The position numbers were made by a program, and so were the translations under genes. The notes below the pieces were generated by a model. That model worked only from the letters and a program-made list of their open reading frames with translations. It did no database searches and was not told the origin of the DNA. A stretch of 64,000 bases of DNA from JBPOFY01 sp049889815 (GTDB lineage Bacteria > Verrucomicrobiota > Verrucomicrobiia > Opitutales > Coraliomargaritaceae), in contig JBMHCR010000023.1 of the NCBI GenBank assembly GCA_049889815.1, forward strand, positions 1 through 64,000, written 5' to 3'. Positions 31,927-40,900 of the stretch are shown piece after piece; within the stretch, counting starts at the first letter, position 1, and each line of letters starts with the position of its first letter.

Positions 31927-33768
31927 ATGAACGCCAAAAATATCCGCAACATTGCCATCATCGCCCACGTTGATCATGGCAAGACCACCCTTGTAGACTG
32001 CCTGCTCGCACAGAGTGGCACCTACCGCGAAAATCAGCAGGTTGAAGAACGCGCCATGGACTCCATGGACCTGGAGCGCGAAAAGGGCATTACTATCAAG
32101 GCGAAGAACCTCGCTGTGAAGTGGACCAACCCGAAGGACGGCGTAGAATATACCATCAACATCGTGGACACCCCCGGCCACGCCGATTTCGGTGCCGAGG
32201 TGGAACGCGTGATGAAGATGGTTGACGGTGTATTGCTCCTCACCGATGCGGTTGGTGGTCCACAGGCGCAAACTCGCTGGGTGCTTCGCAAGGCCCTCGA
32301 TCAGGGCCTCAAGACCATTTGTGTGATCAACAAGGTCGACCGTGAAGCCTCTCGCCCCGACTGGGTGCACGACAAAGTGCTCGAACTCTTCCTAGATCTT
32401 GAAGCCGACGAAGACCAGTTCAACGCTCCGTTCCTCTACGCCTCAGCTAAAATGGGTTTCGCCGACCGCGAAGTCGACGGTCCGCGCGAAAACATGATGG
32501 ACCTCTTCGAAACGATCGTTGAGCGCATCCCCGCTCCGACTATCGAAGAAGGCGACTTCCGCATGCTTGTTTCCAACATCGACTGGGACGACTATGTCGG
32601 CCGTATGGCAATTGGTCGTGTTCTCTCCGGCGAAATCAAAGTTGGCCAAAGCATTTTCGCCCTCCGCAAAGACGGCCGCCGCGAACGTGTTAAGATCACC
32701 AAAATGAAGAGCTTCTCTGGTGCTGGTAATACCGACGACGTGACCGATGCAGTGGCCGGTGACATCGTAGGCCTAGCGGGTTTCGATGATGTCGACATCG
32801 GTGACACTCTAGCTGCTCAACAAGACGCTGAAGCACTCCCCTTCGTTGAAATCGACCCTGCAACCGTGCAAATGGAGTTCTCCGTGAACGACGGTCCACT
32901 CGGCGGCAAGGATGGCAAGAAGGTCACCTCACGCCAAATCCGTGAGCGCTTGGTTCGTGAGACACAGTCCAACATTTCCATCAGTATCGAAGATACCGAT
33001 AAGGGTACCACTTTCCTCGTCAATGCACGTGGCGCGATGCAAATCGCCGTGCTTGTAGAGACCATGCGCCGCGAAGGTTTCGAGGTCCTCGTTTCGCGCC
33101 CAACTGTGCTCTACAAAGATATCGACGGCAAACAACACGAGCCCTTCGAGCGCGTCTGGGTGGAAGTACCCGAAGATCAACTCGGTGGCGTCATGGAAAA
33201 CCTCAGTAAGCGTAAAGGTAAGGTCACTAACATGGAGCACCACAATGCGGGCGTCACCGTTGAAGCCGAGTGCCCGACCCGCGGCCTCATTGGTTTCGAG
33301 AGCGACCTCGTTACCATGACCTCAGGTCACGGTGTGATGAGCCACTCCTTCCTAGAGTATCGCCCGCACTGCGGCGAAATCGTCACGCGCCAGACTGGCA
33401 CCCTCGTCAGTATGGAAATGGGCAAGTCCATGCCCTACGCGCTCGACATGATTCAGAGCCGCGGCAAACTCTTCGTCGCTCCCGGCGAAGAAGTCTATGG
33501 CGGCATGATCGTCGGGGAAAACCCGCGCAAGGAAGACATGCCTGTCAACCCTGCCAAGGCGAAGCAGCTCGATAACATGCGTGCTTCCGGTTCCGATAAA
33601 GGCATCCAGCTCGCACCACCGATCAAGTTCTCACTCGAACGCGCGATCGAATACATTGCCCCCGACGAACTCGTCGAAGCGACACCCAACTTCCTCCGTA
33701 TGCGCAAACGCGAGCTCGACGAAAACAAGCGCCGCAAAGCCGCAAAAGCTGCTAAGAAACAGGATTGA
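31927..33768 (+). CDS. typA: Translational GTPase TypA/BipA
   Basis: A 613-residue ribosome-associated GTPase of the EF-G class, linked in other bacteria to ribosome assembly and growth under cold and stress. G1 is AHVDHGKTT at 15-23, the switch I region is EREKGITIKAKN, G3 is DTPGHADFG and G4 is NKVD; domains II, III, V and the TypA-specific C-terminal domain follow (LIGFESDLVTMTSGHGVM). The ATG at 31927 begins MNAKNIRNIAII, the normal start; a longer frame from 31801 runs through the leader hairpin and is not credible. Convergent with der, 66 bases apart. Confidence 0.96.
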   Translation: MNAKNIRNIAIIAHVDHGKTTLVDCLLAQSGTYRENQQVEERAMDSMDLEREKGITIKAKNLAVKWTNPKDGVEYTINIVDTPGHADFGAEVERVMKMVDGVLLLTDAVGGPQAQTRWVLRKALDQGLKTICVINKVDREASRPDWVHDKVLELFLDLEADEDQFNAPFLYASAKMGFADREVDGPRENMMDLFETIVERIPAPTIEEGDFRMLVSNIDWDDYVGRMAIGRVLSGEIKVGQSIFALRKDGRRERVKITKMKSFSGAGNTDDVTDAVAGDIVGLAGFDDVDIGDTLAAQQDAEALPFVEIDPATVQMEFSVNDGPLGGKDGKKVTSRQIRERLVRETQSNISISIEDTDKGTTFLVNARGAMQIAVLVETMRREGFEVLVSRPTVLYKDIDGKQHEPFERVWVEVPEDQLGGVMENLSKRKGKVTNMEHHNAGVTVEAECPTRGLIGFESDLVTMTSGHGVMSHSFLEYRPHCGEIVTRQTGTLVSMEMGKSMPYALDMIQSRGKLFVAPGEEVYGGMIVGENPRKEDMPVNPAKAKQLDNMRASGSDKGIQLAPPIKFSLERAIEYIAPDELVEATPNFLRMRKRELDENKRRKAAKAAKKQD

Positions 33769-33834
33769 GATCGGCTTCAATTTTATTTTGATCCATCAGT
33801 GACACCGATATTCCTGCCTGTGTGACACACTCCA

Positions 33835-35385
33835 CTACCGCTTCTTGCCTCCACGGTTATGCGCGGCTTTCTTCTGCAGGATTTTCTTACGGCGTTCGGG
33901 GTGCTTGGTGTCGAGTTTAGCGGCGTCTTCACCCATCTTGCGCACACGCGCTTTGTTTTGAATCGTATCGCTCTGGCGTGGGGCGTTGACGGCACCTTCT
34001 TCGTAGCGCTTTTCTTTGCCGACCAAATCGAAACGGACCGGACAACCATTCAAACGAAACTCATGGATGATCGCTTTTTCCAGATAGCGGCGATAACTCG
34101 GATCGAGACGTTCGATTCGATTACAGAAGAAGCGTATACGCATCGGGCGTGAACCAGTCTGCACTGCGTAGAAAACTTTGAAGCGCTTAGTGCCGACGAT
34201 CTTTGGCGAACGTGCCTCAAACAGTTTTTCGATCAAGCTGTTCAGTCGGCCAGTCGGCAGCTTCATATCGAGGGTCGCTTCAATTGAAGCCGCTGTCTCG
34301 AGCATCGACTCGATCTTGAAACCGCTCTTTGCGGAAACAAACAACACAGGAGGGTTCGGCAGGAAGAACATCTCCTTGCGCAGCGACTCCTCATACTTGG
34401 TGAGGAAGTGCTTCAAATTCTTGAAACCTTCAATCGGGTCGCGCTCCCAGCGATCGATAATAAGGTCCCACTTGTTGACCACCACGACGAGTGCCTTGCC
34501 CGCATCGAGGATTTCACCGGCGAGCGCTTGGTCTTGCTTGGTCACTCCATCGACTGCATCGATGATCAGGAAGGCCACATCAGAGCGCTCCAACGCAGCT
34601 TGTGTGCGCACTGTGGAGAAGTATTCAACCGAACTATCCACCTTGCGCTTGCCACGTAGACCAGCGGTGTCCGCCATCCGGAACTTCAGGGTCTCGCCGT
34701 CTTTATGTTTATAATCGAGATCGAGTTCGACTGCATCGCGTGTGGTGCCAGCAACATCGCTCACGATCAAGCGATTTGAATTGAGCAGTTTGTTACCAAT
34801 CGAGGATTTGCCGACGTTGGGACGACCGACCAGCGCGATTCGGATACGTTTCGCTTTATCACTCTCACTGGTCTCAGGTTTCGGCCCAAGGGCGTCTTCG
34901 ATGGCAGCAGTGAGATCAGTGATACCGCGACCGTGCTCCGCAGAGGTGCGGTATGGATCGCCCAAGCCTAGCCGGACAAATTCATCGGCTGAAGCTTCGT
35001 GCTCTTCAAAGTCGACCTTGTTGGTAACAAGGATAACCTGCTTGCCATAGCGGCGCAGCTTCTGTGCAACAATTTCGTCCAGCGAAGTAATCCCCTCACG
35101 CGCATCGACGACGAAGAGAATCACCGAGGCCGCTTGGATCGCAAACTCTACCTGATCTTCGGCCGCCACAGATATTTTCTTGGCTGTCATTTCAAGCTCC
35201 ATGCCGATACCGCCGGTATCAAGTAACACGTAGTTGTCGTCGACTTCGGTAGAAATCAAATCGCGGGTCACGCCAGGCATATCGTGAACGATGGACATAC
35301 GCCTCCCGCAAAGCCGGTTAAACAGACGGCTTTTTCCGACATTAGGACGGCCTACTAAGGCCACGGTTCTGGATGGATCGATCAC
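33835..35385 (-). CDS. der: Ribosome biogenesis GTPase Der (EngA)
   Basis: A 516-residue protein with two tandem GTPase domains, the mark of Der, needed for 50S subunit maturation. The first P-loop GRPNVGKSRLF lies at 12-22, with DTGGIG and TNKVD; the second GRPNVGKSSIG is near residue 187, with DTAGLRGK and VNKWD. A KH-like domain follows (about 360-450). The last 50 residues are an additional basic tail rich in Lys and Arg, longer than in E. coli Der. GTG is the start (35385). The gene stands alone, with repeat-rich sequence on its upstream side. Confidence 0.95.
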   Translation of the reverse strand: MIDPSRTVALVGRPNVGKSRLFNRLCGRRMSIVHDMPGVTRDLISTEVDDNYVLLDTGGIGMELEMTAKKISVAAEDQVEFAIQAASVILFVVDAREGITSLDEIVAQKLRRYGKQVILVTNKVDFEEHEASADEFVRLGLGDPYRTSAEHGRGITDLTAAIEDALGPKPETSESDKAKRIRIALVGRPNVGKSSIGNKLLNSNRLIVSDVAGTTRDAVELDLDYKHKDGETLKFRMADTAGLRGKRKVDSSVEYFSTVRTQAALERSDVAFLIIDAVDGVTKQDQALAGEILDAGKALVVVVNKWDLIIDRWERDPIEGFKNLKHFLTKYEESLRKEMFFLPNPPVLFVSAKSGFKIESMLETAASIEATLDMKLPTGRLNSLIEKLFEARSPKIVGTKRFKVFYAVQTGSRPMRIRFFCNRIERLDPSYRRYLEKAIIHEFRLNGCPVRFDLVGKEKRYEEGAVNAPRQSDTIQNKARVRKMGEDAAKLDTKHPERRKKILQKKAAHNRGGKKR

Positions 35386-35442
35386 GAGAATTAGGAGTTA
35401 AAATTAAGAAGTAGGAATGTCAGCATCAAAGCTGGTGTGTGA

Positions 35443-35529
35443 TTTCAGCCACGAATGGACGCGGATTTTCACGGATAACGAAAGGCTGCAATACCATCCG
35501 CCCTTATCCCTGTGGATCCGTGGCTAAAA
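35443..35529. repeat. Inverted pair of dispersed intergenic sequences
   Basis: Two imperfect 24-base inverted copies, one reading AGCCACGAATGGACGCGGAT and the other as its near complement ATCCCTGTGGATCCGTGGCT, flank about 40 bases between der and the aminotransferase gene. A related phrase, CTCTGTGGTCTTCGTGGTTA, stands at 7180-7199 before ispG. Such phrases recur between genes in many environmental genomes; what spreads them is unknown. Confidence 0.55.
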
Positions 35530-35539
35530 TACAGAGTAA

Positions 35540-36715
35540 TTACTTTGTCAGTTTCTCAACATACCGCTCGATGCGGTTGGTGGCTTCGAGGATGCGTTCG
35601 TAGCTGGTGGAGAAACTGGCGCGCGCGAAGCCTGCACCGCTCTCGCCGAAAGCGGTGCCAGGGACAATCGCGACTTCTTGATCCTCAAGTAGACCTTTAC
35701 AGAAATCAATCGAGCTGAGTCCGGATTTCTGAATGGACGGGAATGCGTAGAAGGAGCCCTTCGGCAAGTGACAGTCCATACCAATTTCGTTGAAACGGCG
35801 TACGATCAAATCACGACGATTGTTATAGGCCTCCTTCATCTCTTCGACTGCAGGCGCACCATTCTTCAGCGCTTCAATCGCAGCTTCCTGAGAAAGGATC
35901 GGCGCACAAAGCATGCTGTATTGGTGGATCTTCATCATCGCCTCGATGAGTGACTGTGGTCCACAGGCATAACCGATGCGGAAACCCGTCATCGCAAACG
36001 CCTTGGAGAAGCCATGTAAAAAGATCGTGCGATCTTTCATACCCGCCAGCGAAGCGATACTGGTATGCTCGCCTTCGAAAGTCAGCTCGGAGTAAATCTC
36101 ATCGCTGATCACGAGGAGATCTTTTTCGACTGCGAACTTGGCGATCTTTTCGAGCTTGGCACGCTCGGTCACCCCACCGGTTGGATTGGTCGGGAAATTG
36201 AGAATGAGCACCTTGCAACCGGGCTCCCAAGCTTCGGCCACCTTGGCTGGATCGATTGCAAATTTGTCCTCTGCCGAAGTCGCGACGCGGATCGGTTTAG
36301 CATGGGTAAGCTCGATGCTCGGGCTGTAAGAAACATAGCAGGGCTCATGGTAGAGCACCTTGTCGCCCGGGTTGAGGACTGCGCGCAGAGCAATATCCAA
36401 AGCCTCGGATACGCCGACCGTTACCAGCACATCCGTTTCCGGTTGATAGCTGATATCGAAGTTGCGCTCCACATACTTACTGATCTCCTCGCGCAGGCGA
36501 ATGAGACCCAAGTTATCGGTGTAACTTGTCTTGCCTTTCTCGAGTGCCAACATCGCCGCTTCGCGGATATGCCAAGGTGTGGTGAAGTCAGGCTCACCGA
36601 TACCCAGCGAGATTGCCTGCGGCATGGCAGCCACGATCGCAAAGAAATCGCGAATACCCGAACGAGGCAGGCCACTTACGTGATCCGCCACAAAGCGTTG
36701 ACTTGAATCGCTCAT
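35540..36715 (-). CDS. PLP-dependent aminotransferase, class I
   Basis: A 391-residue aspartate-aminotransferase-like enzyme. SLGIGEPDFTTP near residue 37 and YTDNLGLIRLREEI are the usual N-terminal marks, NFPTNPTGG holds the conserved Asn, SDEIYSELTF the Asp and Tyr that contact the ring, and HGFSKAFAMTGFRIGY the pyridoxal phosphate Lys. The C-terminal Arg in FARASFSTS binds the substrate carboxylate. It resembles subgroup I-gamma enzymes (PatA, aspartate/prephenate, N-acetyl-LL-diaminopimelate aminotransferases). Its start overlaps the stop of the upstream Lrp-type regulator gene as ATGA, so both are made together and the regulator may respond to an amino acid made or used by this enzyme. 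Confidence 0.9.
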   Translation of the reverse strand: MSDSSQRFVADHVSGLPRSGIRDFFAIVAAMPQAISLGIGEPDFTTPWHIREAAMLALEKGKTSYTDNLGLIRLREEISKYVERNFDISYQPETDVLVTVGVSEALDIALRAVLNPGDKVLYHEPCYVSYSPSIELTHAKPIRVATSAEDKFAIDPAKVAEAWEPGCKVLILNFPTNPTGGVTERAKLEKIAKFAVEKDLLVISDEIYSELTFEGEHTSIASLAGMKDRTIFLHGFSKAFAMTGFRIGYACGPQSLIEAMMKIHQYSMLCAPILSQEAAIEALKNGAPAVEEMKEAYNNRRDLIVRRFNEIGMDCHLPKGSFYAFPSIQKSGLSSIDFCKGLLEDQEVAIVPGTAFGESGAGFARASFSTSYERILEATNRIERYVEKLTK

Positions 36716-37197
36716 CAGGGACTAACGGAGGGTTTATCCCCACTCTCTGTGGGTGAAAGAAGTAAATGCCCCTGCTCCTTATAAGCGCGCAGCATAAAGT
36801 GAGTTGCCGTCGAAAGTACGCCATCGACGCTCGCCAGACGCTCGGACACGAACGATGCAACTTCGCGTAGATCCTTACCGATCGCAAAGATCAACAAATC
36901 GTAGCTGCCTGACATCAAGTAGCAGGACTCTACTGCATCAAAACCACTGATACGCGCAGCCAGACGGTCAAAGCCGCCATCGCCTTCGGGACTGATCCGC
37001 ACCTCGATGACCGCTCGGACGACATCCTCAAGTGCACGTTCAGGATTGAACACGGGGCGCCATCCGAGAAGAACATTCTCAGCTTCTAGGCGCTTAATTT
37101 CCGCCGCAACCTCTGCCTCGGACAAGTTCAATACCTGTGCCATTTGCGCAGTGTCGAGGCGTTCACCATCAAGAAGTAGTTGCAGAACGGAACTCAT
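36715..37197 (-). CDS. Lrp/AsnC-family transcriptional regulator
   Basis: A 160-residue regulator with an N-terminal winged helix (about 1-60; LDTAQMAQVLNLSEAEVAAEIKRL covers the recognition helices) and a C-terminal RAM ligand domain (about 70-145) with the family pattern ESCYLMSGSYDLLIFAIGKD. Lrp-type proteins sense amino acids as octamers. The ATG at 37197 is taken as start; a GTG two codons earlier is possible. It is cotranslated with the class I aminotransferase through an ATGA overlap, which makes that enzyme's amino acid a good candidate ligand and its gene a likely target. Confidence 0.88.
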   Translation of the reverse strand: MSSVLQLLLDGERLDTAQMAQVLNLSEAEVAAEIKRLEAENVLLGWRPVFNPERALEDVVRAVIEVRISPEGDGGFDRLAARISGFDAVESCYLMSGSYDLLIFAIGKDLREVASFVSERLASVDGVLSTATHFMLRAYKEQGHLLLSPTESGDKPSVSP

Positions 37198-37307
37198 ATG
37201 CACGCCAGTAAATGGGCAAATTCATAAAAAAGCAAATGCGCATTGAGTGTAAGTCCTTGCCTCAATTTCAGGAAAAGTGAATCGCGGTATTAAAAAAAAC
37301 CTGATGC

Positions 37308-38204
37308 CTATACGGATTTCCGTAAGAAGTCGACTATGATCGTCCAAGCGTCTTTGCCCCCATCTTCTAAAATATAGTGCCCTGCATTCGGATAAAGCTG
37401 CAGTTCAGCGTTCGGAAAAATCGACTGCCAGCGCCTGTAAAAATGCATATTAAAACAGAAGTCTTTGCCGCCCCAGACAATTTGAATATCTTTTTCAGTG
37501 AGTTTCGACAAGCCCTTCTCAACATCTGCCAAAGTGGAGTGACTCGGATGCCCCTCCCTGAGTGGGATATCTTTTACAAAATTCCAAACGGCAACACGGT
37601 CTGACCAACTTCGATAAGGCCAGAGCATGCCGCGCTTAACTGTATTCGTTAGCGGCTGCGTCACAGACATGATCGCTGCAGGACCTGCAAAACCATTGAT
37701 ACCACGAATAATTGCTTCGCCGATACCAGGAATCTTGATAGACGCAATACGCAAAGGTATGCGCTTGGATAGAAAGGCAGCCGTGTTCAGGAGGACGATC
37801 TTCTGGACAGCCTCTGGGCGGCGTCCAGCCAAGCCACAACCAATCGCCCCACCCCAGTCATGCACCACTAAGCTAAACTGATCGATGCCAAGATGATCAA
37901 CTAGCTTCGCAACATCCTGAATACGTTGTTCAAGTGTGTAAGGATAATCCTGCGGTTTATCAGAGAGTCCACAGCCAACGTGGTCCGGCACAACACAACG
38001 ATAGCCTTTTGCAGTCAGACTTTTGACTAAATTTCGGTAGTAGAAAGACCAAGTCGGATTGCCATGCAACAGGAGCACGACAGGTCCGGTGCCTTCATCG
38101 AGATAATGCATCTCCACACCGTCACGCACTTCCAACAAGTTACTCGCAAAGGGATACTCCACGCGCACATCAGTCGGTAAATCACTGGCTCGGGAACTAT
38201 ACAT
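37308..38204 (-). CDS. oleB: OleB-like alpha/beta hydrolase (beta-lactone decarboxylase)
   Basis: A 298-residue hydrolase of the haloalkane-dehalogenase fold. The oxyanion segment HGNPTW is at 47-52, the nucleophile is Asp116 in VVHDWGGA, and the base His lies in NAGHYILED near residue 275. Proteins of this type encoded directly after oleA are OleB, which removes CO2 from beta-lactones to give long cis-olefins. The gene overlaps the oleA stop by eight bases, which strongly supports that role over a dehalogenase. oleC and oleD, which make the beta-lactone, are not in the window, so the pathway is split in this genome or incomplete. Confidence 0.8.
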   Translation of the reverse strand: MYSSRASDLPTDVRVEYPFASNLLEVRDGVEMHYLDEGTGPVVLLLHGNPTWSFYYRNLVKSLTAKGYRCVVPDHVGCGLSDKPQDYPYTLEQRIQDVAKLVDHLGIDQFSLVVHDWGGAIGCGLAGRRPEAVQKIVLLNTAAFLSKRIPLRIASIKIPGIGEAIIRGINGFAGPAAIMSVTQPLTNTVKRGMLWPYRSWSDRVAVWNFVKDIPLREGHPSHSTLADVEKGLSKLTEKDIQIVWGGKDFCFNMHFYRRWQSIFPNAELQLYPNAGHYILEDGGKDAWTIIVDFLRKSV

Positions 38205-39240
38205 TAGTCGGCCACTCCACTGCCATCATGATACTGCTCAAGCCGCTACCGATTCCCAAGAGCGCCGCCTTCTGACCAGGCGCATAGGCACCGTCTTCAA
38301 TTGCGCGCGCAAGTGTGATTGGGCACGAAACCGAGCCGACATTTCCAAGTGTCTCAAAAGTTGTAAAGTCCTTCTCGAGATCCAGATCCAGTGCAGAAAA
38401 TAATTCCCGTGTGTGCGCCTTGCCCACTTGGTGAGTGATCACTCGATCCGGAGTCTCCGAGGTCCAGCCAGTCGCATCCATGAACCGTGCCCATGCACGT
38501 TTAGCGACAGCGATACCGGCAACCAAAAGCTCCTCGGAGTCCGTCAACATTTCCAGGGCATCGCCCGCACTATCGCCTTGGCAGAGTTCATTGTGCGAGG
38601 TGTCGGTCTCGCAAACTGCGGCAGATATCAGCGGAGAAGACTTCGGCGCAAGATCTTTGTGGCACAGTACCGCTGCCACAGCCCCTGCGCCGATCGTCAA
38701 GTTGGCAAAATAGGGTTTGATCGATTTACGCGTGAGCTCAGGGTTCTGTAATTGCCGCAAAGTGTTTTCGACAAGTGGACGACCATTTTCGCCCGAGCAA
38801 AGCAGAGCACGCTCGATTTGACCCGACTCAATCATGCTACCTGCAATCACCATCGCATTCAAAAATCCAAGGCAGGCATTGGACACGTCAAAAATTTGTG
38901 TCTGCCCGGACAGACCGAGCAAACCGTGAACGTAAGATGCCGTCGCCGGCTCTAAGCGGTCGCGACACACGGCCGAATGCACGAGTAGATCCATCTGATC
39001 GCGCTCAAAAGACGACTTTACCAAGACCGCTTCGCCGGCCTTTGCCGAGGCTACTGAGGCCGGAGTTCCCGCTCTCCAGAAGCGGCGTTCCTTAATTCCA
39101 GTCATCAATTCCAAACGACCTTCAGGCAAGCGAAGACGCTTGTACACCGAAGCCAGCTTCACCTCCACATCCGCAGAGGTCCACACCTCTTCTGGAAGCG
39201 CATAAGCGATCGATTCAATGGCTACATTTTTGAACTGCAT
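38197..39240 (-). CDS. oleA: OleA-like thiolase-fold acyl-CoA condensing enzyme
   Basis: A 347-residue thiolase-superfamily protein close to OleA, which joins two fatty acyl-CoAs head to head to a beta-keto acid, the first step of long-chain olefin synthesis. The catalytic Cys is residue 123 in VSNACLGF, preceded by Glu97 in RLEPAT, the residue OleA uses as base. His in ITHQVGKAH and Asn in LGNVGSVSCP complete the site. The Glu and the following oleB gene argue against KAS III (FabH), which makes fatty acids. Start MQFKNVAIESIAYALPEE is the family opening. Transcribed with oleB. Confidence 0.85.
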   Translation of the reverse strand: MQFKNVAIESIAYALPEEVWTSADVEVKLASVYKRLRLPEGRLELMTGIKERRFWRAGTPASVASAKAGEAVLVKSSFERDQMDLLVHSAVCRDRLEPATASYVHGLLGLSGQTQIFDVSNACLGFLNAMVIAGSMIESGQIERALLCSGENGRPLVENTLRQLQNPELTRKSIKPYFANLTIGAGAVAAVLCHKDLAPKSSPLISAAVCETDTSHNELCQGDSAGDALEMLTDSEELLVAGIAVAKRAWARFMDATGWTSETPDRVITHQVGKAHTRELFSALDLDLEKDFTTFETLGNVGSVSCPITLARAIEDGAYAPGQKAALLGIGSGLSSIMMAVEWPTNV

Positions 39241-39372
39241 GACAACCAGTCAGAATCAACCCAACACATGGAGAGATGCGAGTGCAAAATTGTAATACAA
39301 ATCTAAGAACGAACTCACATTATGTTTACTAATAGCAGAATCTACTCCTCGCCGAATGAAATCGAATTGATA

Positions 39373-39393
39373 CCCTTGCCGCTCTGGCAAGGG
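39373..39393. other. Hairpin between gltX and oleA
   Basis: A perfect 8-bp stem CCCTTGCC/GGCAAGGG with loop GCTCT lies 77 bases after the gltX stop on the minus strand. It lacks a T run. It might stop gltX transcripts or be a processing or stability element. The rest of the 229-base spacer shows no gene. Confidence 0.4.
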
Positions 39394-39469
39394 TCCATCA
39401 CATCGAAAACGCGAAGCGGTTGTTAACGTCTGTCGTCGATAGATCGCAACCCTGACTATTTAGGAAAGC

Positions 39470-40834
39470 CTACCCCACAAAGCGCTGAATACGACTTACC
39501 ACTCGCTCCTTGCCCATCACTTCGAGCATGGGAAGTAAGTCCGGGCCGCCGCCTTGGCCGCTTACGGAATAACGCAGTGCAGGGAAATAGGCGAAGACCT
39601 TTTGGCCTTTCGATTCAGCGTGGGCTTCGAGCGCGGTTTTCAAATTGTCCGCAGTAAACGCTTCCAGACCTTCGAGGATGGTTAGGACTTCGCCGAGCAG
39701 CGCTTTGGGATCTGCTTTCTTAGCAATCTTGCTACCAGTCTTTTCATTCATTGGATATTCGTCCTGGAAGAAGTAGCCGCAGAGTTCGCTGAGGGTATCG
39801 AGGGAGCGTGCCTTTGGTTGGCAAAGGCCGAGTACGGTTTGCAAATAGTCTTCGTCTTCATCCTCCGCCAAGACACCTGCTTCGTTGAGCAATGGACGCG
39901 CGAGGAAGGTAAAACTTTCGAGGTTCAACTCGCGCAGATACTCGGCGTTGAGTGCGGAGAGTTTTTTCTCATCGAAGCGGGAGTTACCCTTATTGATTCC
40001 TGGAAAGTCGAAGCGCTCAATAATCTCGCCAATTTCGAGCTTCTCGCGCTCGTCCTTTGGATTCCAACCGAGCAACGATATGTAATTGCGCACGGCAGCA
40101 GCAAGGAAACCGCGCTCTTCGTATTCTTCGATGAGGGCACCCTTATCGCGCTTACTCATTTTACCGGAGCCTTCTTCTTTGAGAATGAGCGGGATGTGCG
40201 CAAACTTGGGTGGCTCGACGCCTAAGGCGTTGAAGAGCTCGACGTGCTTACTGGTATTGGAAAGGTGATCCTCGCCGCGGATCACATGGGTGATGCCCAT
40301 GGCGATATCATCGACGACATTCACAAAGTGGAAGACCGGGCTGCCGTCCTTGCGCACGAGCACGAAGTCTTTTTCTTCGGCACGCTCAACGCGACCACGC
40401 ACGGCGTCTTCGATAACGACGGGCTGGGTCTTCACCTTTTCGATTTCGGCTTTTAGATAGTCGTCGTAGGCGGTATAACGCTCACCTTCGAGTTTAAACC
40501 AAATTGCGCCGTCCTTCTCGTAGGTGCGGCCGGCATCGACCAGTTTTTGCAAATACTCGTCGTAGATCGACTGACGCTGGCTTTGAAAATACGGACCATA
40601 GTCGCCCCCGACATCTGGACCTTCATCCCAGTCGAGCCCGAGCCAGCGCATACCATCAAGCAACACGCGGAGGGCTTGGTCGGTATTGCGCTCTTTATCA
40701 GTGTCTTCGATACGCAGCACAAAGGTGCCACCCGTATGACGAGCGTACAGCCAGTTGAACAAGGCGGTACGAGCACTACCAATGTGAAAAAAACCGGTAG
40801 GACTCGGAGCAAAACGAACGCGAACTTGTGGCAT
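39470..40834 (-). CDS. gltX: Glutamyl-tRNA synthetase
   Basis: A 454-residue class I aminoacyl-tRNA synthetase that charges tRNA-Glu (and in genomes with GatCAB also tRNA-Gln). The HIGH-type motif is FFHIGSART at about 14-22, with the opening VRFAPSPTG before it, and the KMSKS motif appears as SGKMSKRDKGA near residue 238. The C-terminal anticodon-binding helical region is present, slightly shorter than in E. coli. The ATG at 40834 starts MPQVRVRFAPSP; the frame extends further upstream but not in a conserved way. Divergent from the M14 deacylase gene, 66 bases apart. Confidence 0.95.
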   Translation of the reverse strand: MPQVRVRFAPSPTGFFHIGSARTALFNWLYARHTGGTFVLRIEDTDKERNTDQALRVLLDGMRWLGLDWDEGPDVGGDYGPYFQSQRQSIYDEYLQKLVDAGRTYEKDGAIWFKLEGERYTAYDDYLKAEIEKVKTQPVVIEDAVRGRVERAEEKDFVLVRKDGSPVFHFVNVVDDIAMGITHVIRGEDHLSNTSKHVELFNALGVEPPKFAHIPLILKEEGSGKMSKRDKGALIEEYEERGFLAAAVRNYISLLGWNPKDEREKLEIGEIIERFDFPGINKGNSRFDEKKLSALNAEYLRELNLESFTFLARPLLNEAGVLAEDEDEDYLQTVLGLCQPKARSLDTLSELCGYFFQDEYPMNEKTGSKIAKKADPKALLGEVLTILEGLEAFTADNLKTALEAHAESKGQKVFAYFPALRYSVSGQGGGPDLLPMLEVMGKERVVSRIQRFVG

Positions 40835-40900
40835 AAGAAAAAGTGTTTTATCGTTGATACGCAGTCTGTGCGCAAAAATGCAAGCAAGCACTCAAAAAGC

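Noticed and set aside
37308..38204. Haloalkane dehalogenase
   Set aside because: The fold and Asp nucleophile fit, but the overlap with an OleA-type gene makes OleB the better call.
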